The notes beneath the pieces were generated by a model. That model saw only the letters and a list, made by a program, of their open reading frames with translations. It did no database searches and had not been told where the DNA came from. The position numbers and the translations under genes were made by a program. A stretch of 64,000 nt of DNA from an uncultured Lachnospiraceae bacterium (GTDB lineage Bacteria; Bacillota; Clostridia; Lachnospirales; Lachnospiraceae): positions 1-64,000 of the forward strand of contig CAMWFQ010000021.1 in the NCBI GenBank assembly GCA_947173495.1, read 5' to 3'. Positions 17,655 through 26,622 of the stretch are shown one piece after another; the stretch's first letter is position 1, and the number at the start of each line of letters is the position of its first letter.

Positions 17655-17718
17655 AAAAAAAAGGCAGGGAGAAAGCCCCTACCTTTTTCAAGGTGGGGAA
17701 GCGGATAATACCGCTTCC
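17655..17718 (-). terminator. Terminator pair after the solute-binding-protein gene
   Basis: A ggaagcgg/ccgcttcc stem (17697-17718) precedes a hairpin (17663-17683) that runs into eight T on the minus strand. It probably limits read-through from the importer genes into the GH35 gene. Confidence 0.8.
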
Positions 17719-17772
17719 TCGCCTCCTTATTCTTTTGCGGAATCTGCCGCTTTTTTAATCCGTCAGTCCCTC

Positions 17773-19449
17773 TTATTTGTAAAGAGCGTCAAACTGTGCC
17801 TGCAGTGCTGCGGTAACATCATCAATACCTGCGGACTTTAAAGCTTCCTGGTATTCTGCAACGATTTCCTCAGCTGTTCCGGAATATTTACCGAAAGCAA
17901 TCTGCTTCATGTAGTTGGTATGAATTTCGTTGATATTGGAGATCTTAGCCTGAATATCGTCAACCTCCGCCACAAACTGGCCGTAAGGATATTCAATCTT
18001 GATCTTGTCGTAATCAGCATACATTTTATCAATCTTATCCCAGTCTCTGTCAGCTGCTCTGATCTCAAGATCATCATTACGTCCCCACCAGTAGTTGGTG
18101 ATTCCATTGATGTTGTCAGTCTCGCTGTTGTAGCCTTCAGGCGTTGCACGGAGACCATCGTCTGTCACTTCATAGGAAATACCTTCGATACCATAGCAGA
18201 ACAGCTTATAGCACTCGGGATCGTTTCTCAGAAGGTCATAAACCATAAGGGCTCTCTCAGGATTTGCGCTTCCTGCAGAAACAGCCATTGCGCCGTGAGT
18301 AATGGACAGTGCCACAACATTCTGGCTCTCTTCGCCGAAGTAGAAGAACCCTGAATCTGCATCTTCGTCTGTCTCATAAATCTTGTTAGCCGGTGTATGG
18401 CTTACAAGGTCTGTCCAGGTCTGGGTGTGATGCTGCTCTGCTGCAACCTTACCGATTCTGTAGTCATCACGGTTGGTGGATGCTGTGTTGTTCAGTACGT
18501 CTGTCTTCCAGACGCCGATCTCATCCCATTCCTTCATCATCTTGGCGAACTCTACCAGAGAATCGGTATCTGTCACATAAGGAGAATAAACAGTATAGAG
18601 ATCATCCTTGGTGCCGCCCCACATAGCGCCGGAGTTGATTCCGTCGATCGGTACATAATTGGAGTGGGAAGCGATCCATCCGCCCACCATGGTGGCGTAC
18701 TGTGTACCGTCGGAATCCCAGGGGATAATGTCAGGATAGGCTTCCTTCACATAACGGAAGTACTCTGTCATATCTTCCCAGCTGTGCACACCGTTCTCCA
18801 GTCCGGCTTCCTTCGCCCAGTCAAGACGGTATGTAAATCCGTGGTTGGTCCACTGTGCATAATTGTCCTCAGGTATCAGATAGATCTCGCCGTTGTACTT
18901 GCACATTTCCCAGTTCTCAGCAGGTACGCTCTCCCATGTCTTGGGTGCATAGGTCTTGAGCATATCTTCAGAAAGCTCAATGAACGCGCCGTTCTTGGAG
19001 TTCGGCCATGCATCCAGCCAGTCGGATGCGGTACCTACCAGGTCAACCGTACCATCCATGCGTGCCAGTGTCAGGTTGTAGTTGGAAAGATAATCTGTCC
19101 AGGAGATGAACAGAGTCTCCAGCTCGGCATTCACCTTTTCGGTGAGAATGGCATTTAACTGCTCCATCATTTCATTGTAGCGATCCAGCTTGTCACCTGA
19201 GGGCGCATCGCCGGTGGTCATGTAGACGATCTTCACATGCTCGGATGTGTCGATATCAGCCGCTGCTGTTGTGTCCGCATCCCCGCTCTCTTCGGATGAA
19301 GCCTCGTCAGAAGAACCGTCCTCTGAGGCAGTGTCCTCTGTAGATGTAGAAGTGTCGCCCCCTGCAGAGTCAGCGTTTCCGCCGCCGCAGGCTGTGAGTC
19401 CGGCTACCATTGTAGCAGCCAGAAGTACTGCAAGTAATTTCTTTTTCAT
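17773..19449 (-). CDS. Sugar ABC importer substrate-binding lipoprotein (LplA type)
   Basis: A 558-residue extracellular lipoprotein. Its signal peptide ends in lipobox GLTAC, followed by an acidic Ser/Thr/Asp/Glu linker. The two-lobed solute-binding domain is of the LplA/YtcQ kind used with LplB/LplC permeases for complex oligosaccharides. GGAGG precedes the start. It is the third gene after the two permeases and precedes the GH35 beta-galactosidase, which points to a galactoside ligand (inference). Such operons borrow a shared ATPase (MsmK-like), and no ATPase is encoded here. Confidence 0.9.
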   Translation of the reverse strand: MKKKLLAVLLAATMVAGLTACGGGNADSAGGDTSTSTEDTASEDGSSDEASSEESGDADTTAAADIDTSEHVKIVYMTTGDAPSGDKLDRYNEMMEQLNAILTEKVNAELETLFISWTDYLSNYNLTLARMDGTVDLVGTASDWLDAWPNSKNGAFIELSEDMLKTYAPKTWESVPAENWEMCKYNGEIYLIPEDNYAQWTNHGFTYRLDWAKEAGLENGVHSWEDMTEYFRYVKEAYPDIIPWDSDGTQYATMVGGWIASHSNYVPIDGINSGAMWGGTKDDLYTVYSPYVTDTDSLVEFAKMMKEWDEIGVWKTDVLNNTASTNRDDYRIGKVAAEQHHTQTWTDLVSHTPANKIYETDEDADSGFFYFGEESQNVVALSITHGAMAVSAGSANPERALMVYDLLRNDPECYKLFCYGIEGISYEVTDDGLRATPEGYNSETDNINGITNYWWGRNDDLEIRAADRDWDKIDKMYADYDKIKIEYPYGQFVAEVDDIQAKISNINEIHTNYMKQIAFGKYSGTAEEIVAEYQEALKSAGIDDVTAALQAQFDALYK

Positions 19450-19495
19450 TTTTTACCTCCATTATTATTTTTTATATTGAACTCTTAAAAGAGCA

Positions 19496-20419
19496 TCAAC
19501 CTTTTACGGCACCAACGGTAATACCGCTGATGAAATATTTCTGTACAAAAGGATACAGCATAACGATAGGACCTGTTGCCAGTACTGCATTGGCCATTTT
19601 CACACTCTCCTGGGGGATCTCGGAAAGATCCACGAACTGTCCCGCCACAGAGTTCTTAAGGGCGTCCACCTTGTTTACCACCTCATAGAGGGTATACTGC
19701 AGAGGTTTTACCGCCACCTTGGAGCTTAAGAACAGTGAGGACTGATACCACTCGTTCCAGTAACCCAGGGCCAGGAACAGTCCAATGGTTGCCAGCGCCG
19801 GCTTTAACATGGGCAGGATCAGAGAAATGAAAATTCTCATATCGCCCGCTCCGTCTATTTTTCCGGACTCTGTAATCTCATGTGGAATCGCTTTCACAAA
19901 GTTTTTCATCAGTATAATCAGCCATGAGGACATCATCAGCGGAAGCAGTACTGCAAAGTAGCTGTCCTGAAGATGATAGGTCTGGGTCATCAGCAGGTAG
20001 TAAGGTGCAAGACCTGCGGAAAACAGACTGGTAAAGTAAATGTAAAAGGAGATTCCGTTTCTGAAAGGGAAGTCCTTTCTCTGCAGCGCATAACCCGTCA
20101 TTGATATAATAGAGAGCCCCACAAAGGTTCCCACTACCGTCAGCACAATTGTCAGCAGGTATGACCACCAGATCCCGCCGCCCTTTGCCACCATTGCATA
20201 GGCTTCCAGGGTGATATCCTTGGGAAGAAGTTGTACGCCTTCCGCCCGAATGGTTACCTCGTTGGTGAAGGAAGTACTGACGATGATCACAAACGGAATG
20301 ATACAGCAGATTGCATAAAAGGTAATAAATGCGTATCCGAATCCCCTGATGATCTTATCTGATGTGCCAAGCTTGACTTTGGCACCTGAATCCATTAAAT
20401 CCATATTTTTGTTTGCCAT
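19496..20419 (-). CDS. Sugar ABC importer permease (LplC type)
   Basis: A 307-residue membrane protein starting at the ATG at 20419, six bases after GGGGAGG. It has about six membrane helices, the EAA loop (ESGKIDGAGDMRIFISLILPMLKPALATI) and the usual ending (MLYPFVQKYFISGITVGAVKG). It forms the channel with the 20453-21388 permease. Confidence 0.92.
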   Translation of the reverse strand: MANKNMDLMDSGAKVKLGTSDKIIRGFGYAFITFYAICCIIPFVIIVSTSFTNEVTIRAEGVQLLPKDITLEAYAMVAKGGGIWWSYLLTIVLTVVGTFVGLSIISMTGYALQRKDFPFRNGISFYIYFTSLFSAGLAPYYLLMTQTYHLQDSYFAVLLPLMMSSWLIILMKNFVKAIPHEITESGKIDGAGDMRIFISLILPMLKPALATIGLFLALGYWNEWYQSSLFLSSKVAVKPLQYTLYEVVNKVDALKNSVAGQFVDLSEIPQESVKMANAVLATGPIVMLYPFVQKYFISGITVGAVKG

Positions 20420-20452
20420 GATCAACCTCCCCTTCCGGCGAGCATTCCCTCT

Positions 20453-21388
20453 TTAGAACAGGGAATACTCCGGCTCTATTTTCTTTACAATGTAATTGAC
20501 AGTAACTACGATCACAAATCCCACAATGGACTGATACAGGCCCACCGCAGACGCTGTCGCAAAGTTGAAGTCTGTCATGGTTGCCCGGTATACATAGGTC
20601 TCAATGATATCTGTGGTCTCATAGAGGATCGGGTTGGTTCCCACAATGTTATAGAACAGTCCGAAGTTGCCCTTCACGATTCCGCCCAGTGCAAACAGCA
20701 GGAGAATCACAATGGTGGGCTTCAAGGAGGGAAGAATTATGTATCGGATTCTCTGGAAACCGTTGGCGCCGTCTACCTTGGCGGCTTCCATCATCTCCCC
20801 GTCAATTCCCATGATCGACGCAAAGTACACAACGGAATTATATCCTGTCTGCTGCCAGAGATATATGATGACCAGCAGCACCGGCCACACCCCCGGATCG
20901 GAATAGGGCTGCCATCGCTCCACCCCTATCTTCGTCAGAATTCCGTTTACAAATCCGGTATCGTAATTCAACAGGTTGAATACCAGAATTCCTACCAGTA
21001 CCTGTGAAATAAAGTATGGCAGAAACATAATGGTCTGCGATACCTTCTTGAACATCCTGCTCTGCATCTCGTTCAGCAGGATCGCAACAAATACCGCAAG
21101 CAGATTTCCCAGCAGAATAAACGCCAGATTATACAGGATCGTATTCTTGGTCAGGCTCAGAAGCTTGCCTGACGTTGCCAGGAATTCAAAGTTCTGCAAT
21201 CCCACAAATTTACTTCCGAAAATACCGTTCCGGTAGTTGTACTTCACAAATGCCACCCATATTCCCGGAAGGGGCATATAGTTAAACATAAAGAAGAAAA
21301 CGATCGCCGGAAGGCACATCAGAAGCAGTGTCCGGTACTTTATCACCTTTTGAATAAAGGTCATTTCCCCATTTTTCTTTTTCTTCAT
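20453..21388 (-). CDS. Sugar ABC importer permease (LplB type)
   Basis: A 311-residue membrane protein. The start is set at 21388 (MKKKKNGEM) because AGGGAG lies just upstream. An earlier in-frame ATG at 21409 has no ribosome site and falls between promoter and ribosome site. Features are LMCLPAIVFFFMFNYMPLPGIWVAF, KNTILYNLAFILLGN and an EAA loop (EAAKVDGANGFQRIRYIILPSLKPT). It is the first gene of the importer operon. Confidence 0.92.
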   Translation of the reverse strand: MKKKKNGEMTFIQKVIKYRTLLLMCLPAIVFFFMFNYMPLPGIWVAFVKYNYRNGIFGSKFVGLQNFEFLATSGKLLSLTKNTILYNLAFILLGNLLAVFVAILLNEMQSRMFKKVSQTIMFLPYFISQVLVGILVFNLLNYDTGFVNGILTKIGVERWQPYSDPGVWPVLLVIIYLWQQTGYNSVVYFASIMGIDGEMMEAAKVDGANGFQRIRYIILPSLKPTIVILLLFALGGIVKGNFGLFYNIVGTNPILYETTDIIETYVYRATMTDFNFATASAVGLYQSIVGFVIVVTVNYIVKKIEPEYSLF

Positions 21389-21412
21389 CCTTTTTCTCCC
21401 TCTCTTCATTTT

Positions 21413-21424
21413 GAAATCGATTTC
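21413..21424 (-). promoter_or_regulatory. Perfect 12-bp palindrome, likely LacI-family operator
   Basis: GAAATCGATTTC is a perfect palindrome with the central CG typical of LacI/CcpA-family operators. It covers about +3 to +14 of the predicted importer promoter, a road-block position. The lacI gene next door (21615-22769) is the obvious candidate regulator. Confidence 0.7.
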
Positions 21425-21433
21425 TTAAAATTT

Positions 21434-21462
21434 ATGATATATATTTTTCATTTTCATGTCAA
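21434..21462 (-). promoter_or_regulatory. Promoter of the LplBCA importer operon
   Basis: On the minus strand there is a perfect -35 TTGACA (21457-21462), an exact 17-base spacer and -10 TATCAT (21434-21439). The predicted start is near 21427. Confidence 0.8.
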
Positions 21463-21546
21463 TAAAAATGTGCATGTCCTCCTATATTTCTATATTTTTC
21501 ACATATTTTCAAGTAATTTTTTATACATTTTTACCAATTGTAAACA

Positions 21547-21598
21547 CACAAAAAGAGAGGGAAACGAATTAATCTCTCGTTTTCCCTCTCTTTTTGTG
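21547..21598. terminator. Long bidirectional terminator after lacI
   Basis: The 21-22 base arms cacaaaaagagagggaa... and ...ttccctctctttttgtg pair with a single bulge and have A/T tracts at both ends. It ends lacI transcription. Confidence 0.9.
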
Positions 21599-21614
21599 AT
21601 ATCGATTGCAAATT

Positions 21615-22769
21615 TTATCCGATACTTTCTTTCTCTCTCCCGTCCTCCAGATCTCTGCAGCTTCCCATGACTTCTGCGCTTATGGAACTGTCTGTCCTTT
21701 CGCCGCCTGCCTTTACAGCTTCCCTGTTTACCGTACTGCTTTCCCGCACCACTAATCTGGGCGTCACCAGCCGCATCCGCTGTACCTCTTCCCCCATACT
21801 CAGACCAATAGCGGTCCTGACCAGATCTTTTCCATATTTTTCGTAATCATAATCCACACTGGTAAGCTTCGGCTCCGCCACTTCCGCCATATAGGTATTG
21901 TCATAGCTGACCACTGAAATGTCCCGCGGAATCTGCATTCCGTGCTCATGAATACTTCTTATGATTCCCATGGCCGAATAGTCGTTGATGGCGATCACCG
22001 CTGTTGGACGCACTCCCTTGTCAAACAGGCTGTTCATCTGTTCATATCCCGCATCAAAGTCGTAGCTTCCTCCGTTTCCAATCAGGTCCGGATTAAATTC
22101 TATCCCTCTTTCCTTCAGAATCTGTTTATACCGCAGAAGCTTTTCACGGGTGGAAAATACATCCATACGGCCTCCGATCATGGCAATGTTCTCATGTCCC
22201 AGAGAAAACAGATGATCCATCACCAGCCGCATGGATTTCACATCGTCAATCCTTACGATATGGCAGGGCGTTCCATCCAGTTTGCCCGTGATCACCACAG
22301 GTGTAGTGGAAAAAACATCATTGATCAGCTCGACAAATTCCATGTCTGAAACCAGCTCATCGGCATGACCGCCCAGAAGAATAATTGCATCCACTCTCTG
22401 CTCCAGCAACCTTTCCAGAAGAGCCTCTTCCGGCTCGAGCCCCCTCAGATAATTATATAAAATGACGGAATACCCTTCCTCCCGGGCAGCCCTCTCACAG
22501 GCCACAAACATAGATGCATAATAGGGATTTCGCACATCCGCCACAATAATCCCAATGGTCTTGCTTCTGGTCTCTACCAGCCCTCTTGCAAACATATTCG
22601 GCTTAAAATTGTATTTATCAATTACCGCCATCACCCGGTCCTTTTTGTCTCCGCTGACCTTCGCCCTGTTGGTCAGAACTCTGGAAACCGTGGCCGGGGA
22701 AACCCCTGCTTCCCTGGCGATATCATAAATGGTAATCGTCTTGTTTTCTCCGGCTTTTTTTACCTGCAT
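21615..22769 (-). CDS. LacI-family transcriptional regulator
   Basis: A 384-residue cytosolic repressor. It has an N-terminal helix-turn-helix (TIYDIAREAGVSPATVSRVLTN), a hinge with KPNMFARGL and a periplasmic-binding-like ligand domain (KTIGIIVADVRNPYYASM, GHENIAMIGG, RPTAVIAINDYSAMGI). About 45 residues at the C-terminus extend beyond the usual domain. It is encoded just upstream of, and in the same direction as, the importer and GH35 genes, with its own terminator. A palindrome with LacI character lies in the importer promoter. A galactoside-derived inducer is likely but unproven. Confidence 0.92.
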   Translation of the reverse strand: MQVKKAGENKTITIYDIAREAGVSPATVSRVLTNRAKVSGDKKDRVMAVIDKYNFKPNMFARGLVETRSKTIGIIVADVRNPYYASMFVACERAAREEGYSVILYNYLRGLEPEEALLERLLEQRVDAIILLGGHADELVSDMEFVELINDVFSTTPVVITGKLDGTPCHIVRIDDVKSMRLVMDHLFSLGHENIAMIGGRMDVFSTREKLLRYKQILKERGIEFNPDLIGNGGSYDFDAGYEQMNSLFDKGVRPTAVIAINDYSAMGIIRSIHEHGMQIPRDISVVSYDNTYMAEVAEPKLTSVDYDYEKYGKDLVRTAIGLSMGEEVQRMRLVTPRLVVRESSTVNREAVKAGGERTDSSISAEVMGSCRDLEDGREKESIG

Positions 22770-22864
22770 ATCTCTCTTACCTCTCCGAAATCTATATCAT
22801 TATATTATTATGATTCCGGTTTCAAGTCAAGATTCACATAGCCGCATTTTCACAGGCTGAAGAT

Positions 22865-23803
22865 TCAGGTGCCCTCCTCCCTGAAGGCGCCGATCCTCTT
22901 TACCTGCGCCATCGTCTTTTCCGCAAGCGTTCCATCCTCATAGATCCCTACATTCCATGTGACAGCTCCCTTATGTTTCCACCAGCTTTCGGCAAATTCC
23001 AGAAGTTCTCTGTCCGAAAATCTGGGAGGCGCTATCTCTCCCGGGCTTTTGCTGTGCATCCAGAAACAGTCCAGCCAGATGAGACAGTGCCGCTGCATCC
23101 CTTCCGGCAGGGGGATGTCGCCTCTATGCGCCAGAGTATTGGCCTCTCCCGCCAGATAGTCCTGTTCTGCAAATACATACTCCATGCTTTCCGCTCCCGG
23201 GCACATTGCGATCACGGCTTCCGGATTTCCTGCCCTTGCGGCGCTTCTTAAGAGGTCATAATCAAATCTGCCGTTATGCCATTCGTGCGTCCTTGTAAAG
23301 GATTTCCCCGAAGCGTCATAGCATCCGTCAAACCACCAGCCAGAAAGATCCGGCCCGAGCTTTTGGGCCCAGTATCTGATGATCTCCAGGTACCGCTTCA
23401 TAAATTCCGACTTATCCTCCTTATCCAGATCCCACCCCAGAGCCTTTCTTTGCTCCTTTGGCGCGCTGTCCACCTCCGATGGCAGATAGGCGATCAGTCT
23501 GATCCTCCTTCGCCTAAGCTCCCGCGCCAGCTCCAGCATCAGATCTCTCCAGGAGCATTTCCCTGTCCAGTACTTCTCAAGTTCTCTGTTTTCAGAACAG
23601 TAATATCCTGTGTTCTGTCCGAAGGGAAAGATCACCCATCCGGCTCCCGACTGTTCCATCTCGCTGCAGAATCGGGAAACATCAAACCCGTTCACCATTT
23701 CGTCCCATGTGCGCCTCTTTTCTCCCGCCCGCGGCATGATATGGCTCAGATAGTGCACCATAATACCATAGCGCCCATCCTGCATCCATTTTATTCCTGC
23801 CAT
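22865..23803 (-). CDS. Alpha-L-fucosidase-like (GH29-like) protein
   Basis: A 312-residue protein resembling the catalytic barrel of GH29 alpha-L-fucosidases: YGIMVHYL near the start, GAGWVIFPFGQNTGYYCSEN, and a WWFDGCYD strand where the GH29 nucleophile Asp lies. It lacks a signal peptide and the usual C-terminal beta-sandwich, and is shorter than most GH29 enzymes. The typical HDGF motif is altered (FPFGQNTG), so activity or specificity may differ. It follows the GH88 gene in the YesMN-controlled locus and is probably its last gene. Confidence 0.6.
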   Translation of the reverse strand: MAGIKWMQDGRYGIMVHYLSHIMPRAGEKRRTWDEMVNGFDVSRFCSEMEQSGAGWVIFPFGQNTGYYCSENRELEKYWTGKCSWRDLMLELARELRRRRIRLIAYLPSEVDSAPKEQRKALGWDLDKEDKSEFMKRYLEIIRYWAQKLGPDLSGWWFDGCYDASGKSFTRTHEWHNGRFDYDLLRSAARAGNPEAVIAMCPGAESMEYVFAEQDYLAGEANTLAHRGDIPLPEGMQRHCLIWLDCFWMHSKSPGEIAPPRFSDRELLEFAESWWKHKGAVTWNVGIYEDGTLAEKTMAQVKRIGAFREEGT

Positions 23804-23839
23804 GTATCTGTACCGCTCCTCTCTTTCTGTCCTTCTGTA

Positions 23840-24970
23840 TCAAAAGATCCTGTGCTTCCATCCCGAAAGTCTCGCCAGCGCTTCCAGATAGAAGTAGTCT
23901 CCGTAGATCAGAGAAACGTCCACCTGTTCCTTCGCCGGTCTGTTTCCGGTTCCATGAAGCAAAAGTCCCTGATATTCCGCATCCTCCGGCGCAGCGCACT
24001 CACGCTTTAAGGCATCCAGGAGCTTCAGCGCCGACTTCCGGTACAGCTCTTCGTCCTTTTCATCGGATTCTGCGATCTCCAAAAGGCCGCAGGCAGCAAT
24101 CGCCGCCGCGGAGGAGTCCAGAGGCTCCCTTTGCCGATCCGGAACGCGGAAGTCCCAGCAGGGAAGATTACTTTCCTCCAGATTTGCAAGAAAGTAATGA
24201 GCCACTCTTTTCCCTGCATCCAGAAAGCATTTTTCTCCGGAATAGCGATAAACATTTGCCATGCCGTAAATAGCCCACGCCTGTCCCCTGCTCCAGGAGG
24301 AGTCCGGACCATATCCCTGCCCTCCCAGAGCATTCTGCTTCTCTCCGTTTACAGGATCAAAGGCTGCCACATGGCATACTGATCCGTCCGGACGTATAAA
24401 ATGCTTCAAAATCGTCCTGGCATGAGACATGGCAATATGATAAAACCGGGGATCCTCCGCTTCAGCGGCCGCCCAGAAAAGAAGCGAAAGGTTCATGGCG
24501 GAATCAATGATAGCCCATCCCGTTTTCTCCTGATTCCAGGCCCGGATAAAGCTCCCGGCCGGATTGAACCGGCCGGCCAGGAAATTCGCTGCAAAAAGCC
24601 CTCTCCTTCGCGCATCCTTATCCCCTGTCAGCTTATATTTGATCACTGCCGAAGGCAAAAACTGAAATCCCACGTCATGATGCATATTGGATTCTCTGAC
24701 AAAACATCTCTCCAACCGCTCATCCCACTGCCACGCCGCTTCTCTGAACAAATCCTTTCCCGTCATATCATACATGATCCACAGCATGCCGGGCCAGAAC
24801 CCGCTCACCCAGAAATCCTCTCTGCATCCTCTGTAACGCCCTTCACAGGCATACCATGGAACACATTCTCCCAGATTGTGCTGCATCTGCGTCATTTTAT
24901 CCTGAATCGGCTGCATCCAGTGACTGTCTGTCCTTTTCTCTTTCTTATCTTTTCCTTCCTCTATCTGCAC
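23840..24970 (-). CDS. Unsaturated glucuronyl hydrolase, glycoside hydrolase family 88
   Basis: A 376-residue (alpha/alpha)6 barrel enzyme. It hydrolyses the delta-4,5-unsaturated uronic acid from oligosaccharides released by polysaccharide lyases. The two conserved Asp residues are in HDVGFQFLPSA and AIIDSAMNLSLLFW, and SSWSRGQAWAIYG is diagnostic. There is no signal peptide, so it is cytosolic. The start is a GTG at 24970 with AAAGG seven bases upstream, overlapping the binding-protein stop by 10 bases. This makes unsaturated GAG- or pectin-type oligosaccharides the likely cargo of the adjacent importer. Confidence 0.9.
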   Translation of the reverse strand: MQIEEGKDKKEKRTDSHWMQPIQDKMTQMQHNLGECVPWYACEGRYRGCREDFWVSGFWPGMLWIMYDMTGKDLFREAAWQWDERLERCFVRESNMHHDVGFQFLPSAVIKYKLTGDKDARRRGLFAANFLAGRFNPAGSFIRAWNQEKTGWAIIDSAMNLSLLFWAAAEAEDPRFYHIAMSHARTILKHFIRPDGSVCHVAAFDPVNGEKQNALGGQGYGPDSSWSRGQAWAIYGMANVYRYSGEKCFLDAGKRVAHYFLANLEESNLPCWDFRVPDRQREPLDSSAAAIAACGLLEIAESDEKDEELYRKSALKLLDALKRECAAPEDAEYQGLLLHGTGNRPAKEQVDVSLIYGDYFYLEALARLSGWKHRIF

Positions 24971-26589
24971 AAAAATACCTTTCCGGCCTGATAAGCCTCA
25001 GTCGCCTCTTTAATAATCTCATCTCCGCCTCTGCTCTTATATTCGGCAACAAACTCATCAAAATAATCCGCCGGCTCCTGTCCGTAGAAAATTTTTGCCG
25101 CCATTTCATAAAACAGATCACAGTTTCCTGTATCCAGCTCCGGATAATTCATCAGAGCCGTGAGATTTCCCGGATCAATATTTTCACTGCCCTCTTTCGG
25201 CCCTGTCTCTTCGATCCACTGCATCAGCTGGTCGCCTCCCGGTGTATAAGGCGTCAGTCTGGGATCATAGGCATCGTCCCGGATAAAGCCCAGGAACTTG
25301 CGGAAACGGATCTCATCCTCTCCCAGCACACTGTCGGGATACTCAAATTTCACTTCGCCGTTTTCCTTTGTCCAGTTCTCGCCTTCAATGCCATAGCTTA
25401 AATAGTCCTGCGCTTCTTCTGTGCACATGGTATCCAGAAGCTGCAGAAATCTGTCCACATCCTTAAAGTCCTTGTTGAAATAAATGGTCTCGAGAACCGG
25501 AGAATACTTCCATGCCCCTTTATCCCCGTAAGGTCCCTCCGGGCTGGGGATCAGAATAAACTCTCCATCCGGTACATTCTGCTTCAGACTGGAATTAAAG
25601 GATGCGATCTGGGTGGCATTATGGTCGAACATCCCCACCTTGCCGGAATAAATCTTGTTGAGCCAGTCGCTGCTGTTGGTAGTTAAAGATTCCGGATCCA
25701 TCAGTCCTTCCTCGTTTAACATTCTGTGGAAGGCAAGCGCTTCCTTCATCTCCGGCCGGATCATATCCGGAACCAGATTTCCATCTTTATCCAGATTCCA
25801 GGTCAGAGGATTTACGCCGTAAGCGCCGAAAAATACATCTGTATAAGACCATTTTTCTCTTCCCGCATAGGGATACTCTACCCCCAGATCCTTAAATGCC
25901 TTTAAAACCTCCACCGTATCCTCCAGTGTCACCGGTATGTCAAGTCCCGTCTTATCCAGAAGATCCTTGCGGATATAGGTCGCTCTTCTGGAGGTCTCAG
26001 ACAGATAGCATACGGAAATTCCGTAGATTTTTCCGTCGTATTTATTGTATTCCCAGGTATCCTCCGGTATGGTCTTCATCAGATTGGGATACTTTTCCCC
26101 GGCATCCGCCAGATACTCATCCAGGGGCTGAAATACCCCGTTTTCCACCGCATGGCACATTGCCTCGTGGGTGTAGTTCTCATAGCACTTGACCACATCA
26201 GGAATGTCTCCCGAGGCAAACATCATCTGCATCTCTTCGTTAAAACGCTTGTGATCCAAAAGCCGGATGGTCACATCGGTATTGTACCGCTGGTTGAAAT
26301 CCTGTACCCATTTATCGCTGTTGATATCAGGGGACTGCAGAATATACTCGTTCAGCTGACTGGACATGGAAAAGCTGTATTTTAACGGCTCCTGTCCGCC
26401 CTCTGCCCTCTCCTGCGCGCCGCTGTCTTCCTCTCCGCTTTCGGCCTTTGTATCACCGGCATCCTCCATACTTTCTGACACCCCTGTGGCTGTCTCTTTT
26501 GATCCTTCTTCCTTTTGTCCGCATCCTGCCATTGCTGTGGCTGCCATTGCTGCCGCAAGCAGAAGTGCCGTTACTCGTTTTGCTTTCAT
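24961..26589 (-). CDS. Oligosaccharide ABC importer substrate-binding lipoprotein (LplA type)
   Basis: A 542-residue extracellular lipoprotein. Its signal peptide ends in lipobox TAMAGC, followed by a Glu/Ser/Gly-rich linker and a solute-binding domain of the long LplA/YtcQ class. A strong ribosome site (AAGGAGG) precedes the start. It is third in the operon behind two permeases and overlaps the GH88 gene. Its ligand is probably an unsaturated uronate-containing oligosaccharide, inferred from GH88. Confidence 0.9.
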   Translation of the reverse strand: MKAKRVTALLLAAAMAATAMAGCGQKEEGSKETATGVSESMEDAGDTKAESGEEDSGAQERAEGGQEPLKYSFSMSSQLNEYILQSPDINSDKWVQDFNQRYNTDVTIRLLDHKRFNEEMQMMFASGDIPDVVKCYENYTHEAMCHAVENGVFQPLDEYLADAGEKYPNLMKTIPEDTWEYNKYDGKIYGISVCYLSETSRRATYIRKDLLDKTGLDIPVTLEDTVEVLKAFKDLGVEYPYAGREKWSYTDVFFGAYGVNPLTWNLDKDGNLVPDMIRPEMKEALAFHRMLNEEGLMDPESLTTNSSDWLNKIYSGKVGMFDHNATQIASFNSSLKQNVPDGEFILIPSPEGPYGDKGAWKYSPVLETIYFNKDFKDVDRFLQLLDTMCTEEAQDYLSYGIEGENWTKENGEVKFEYPDSVLGEDEIRFRKFLGFIRDDAYDPRLTPYTPGGDQLMQWIEETGPKEGSENIDPGNLTALMNYPELDTGNCDLFYEMAAKIFYGQEPADYFDEFVAEYKSRGGDEIIKEATEAYQAGKVFLCR

Positions 26590-26622
26590 AAGAATCCTCC
26601 TTCTTGTTTTCTTTTTTAATTT

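Noticed and set aside
17542-17691. N-terminal extension of the beta-galactosidase
   Set aside because: The 50 residues are Arg-rich and unlike the family. A ribosome site supports the start at 17541.
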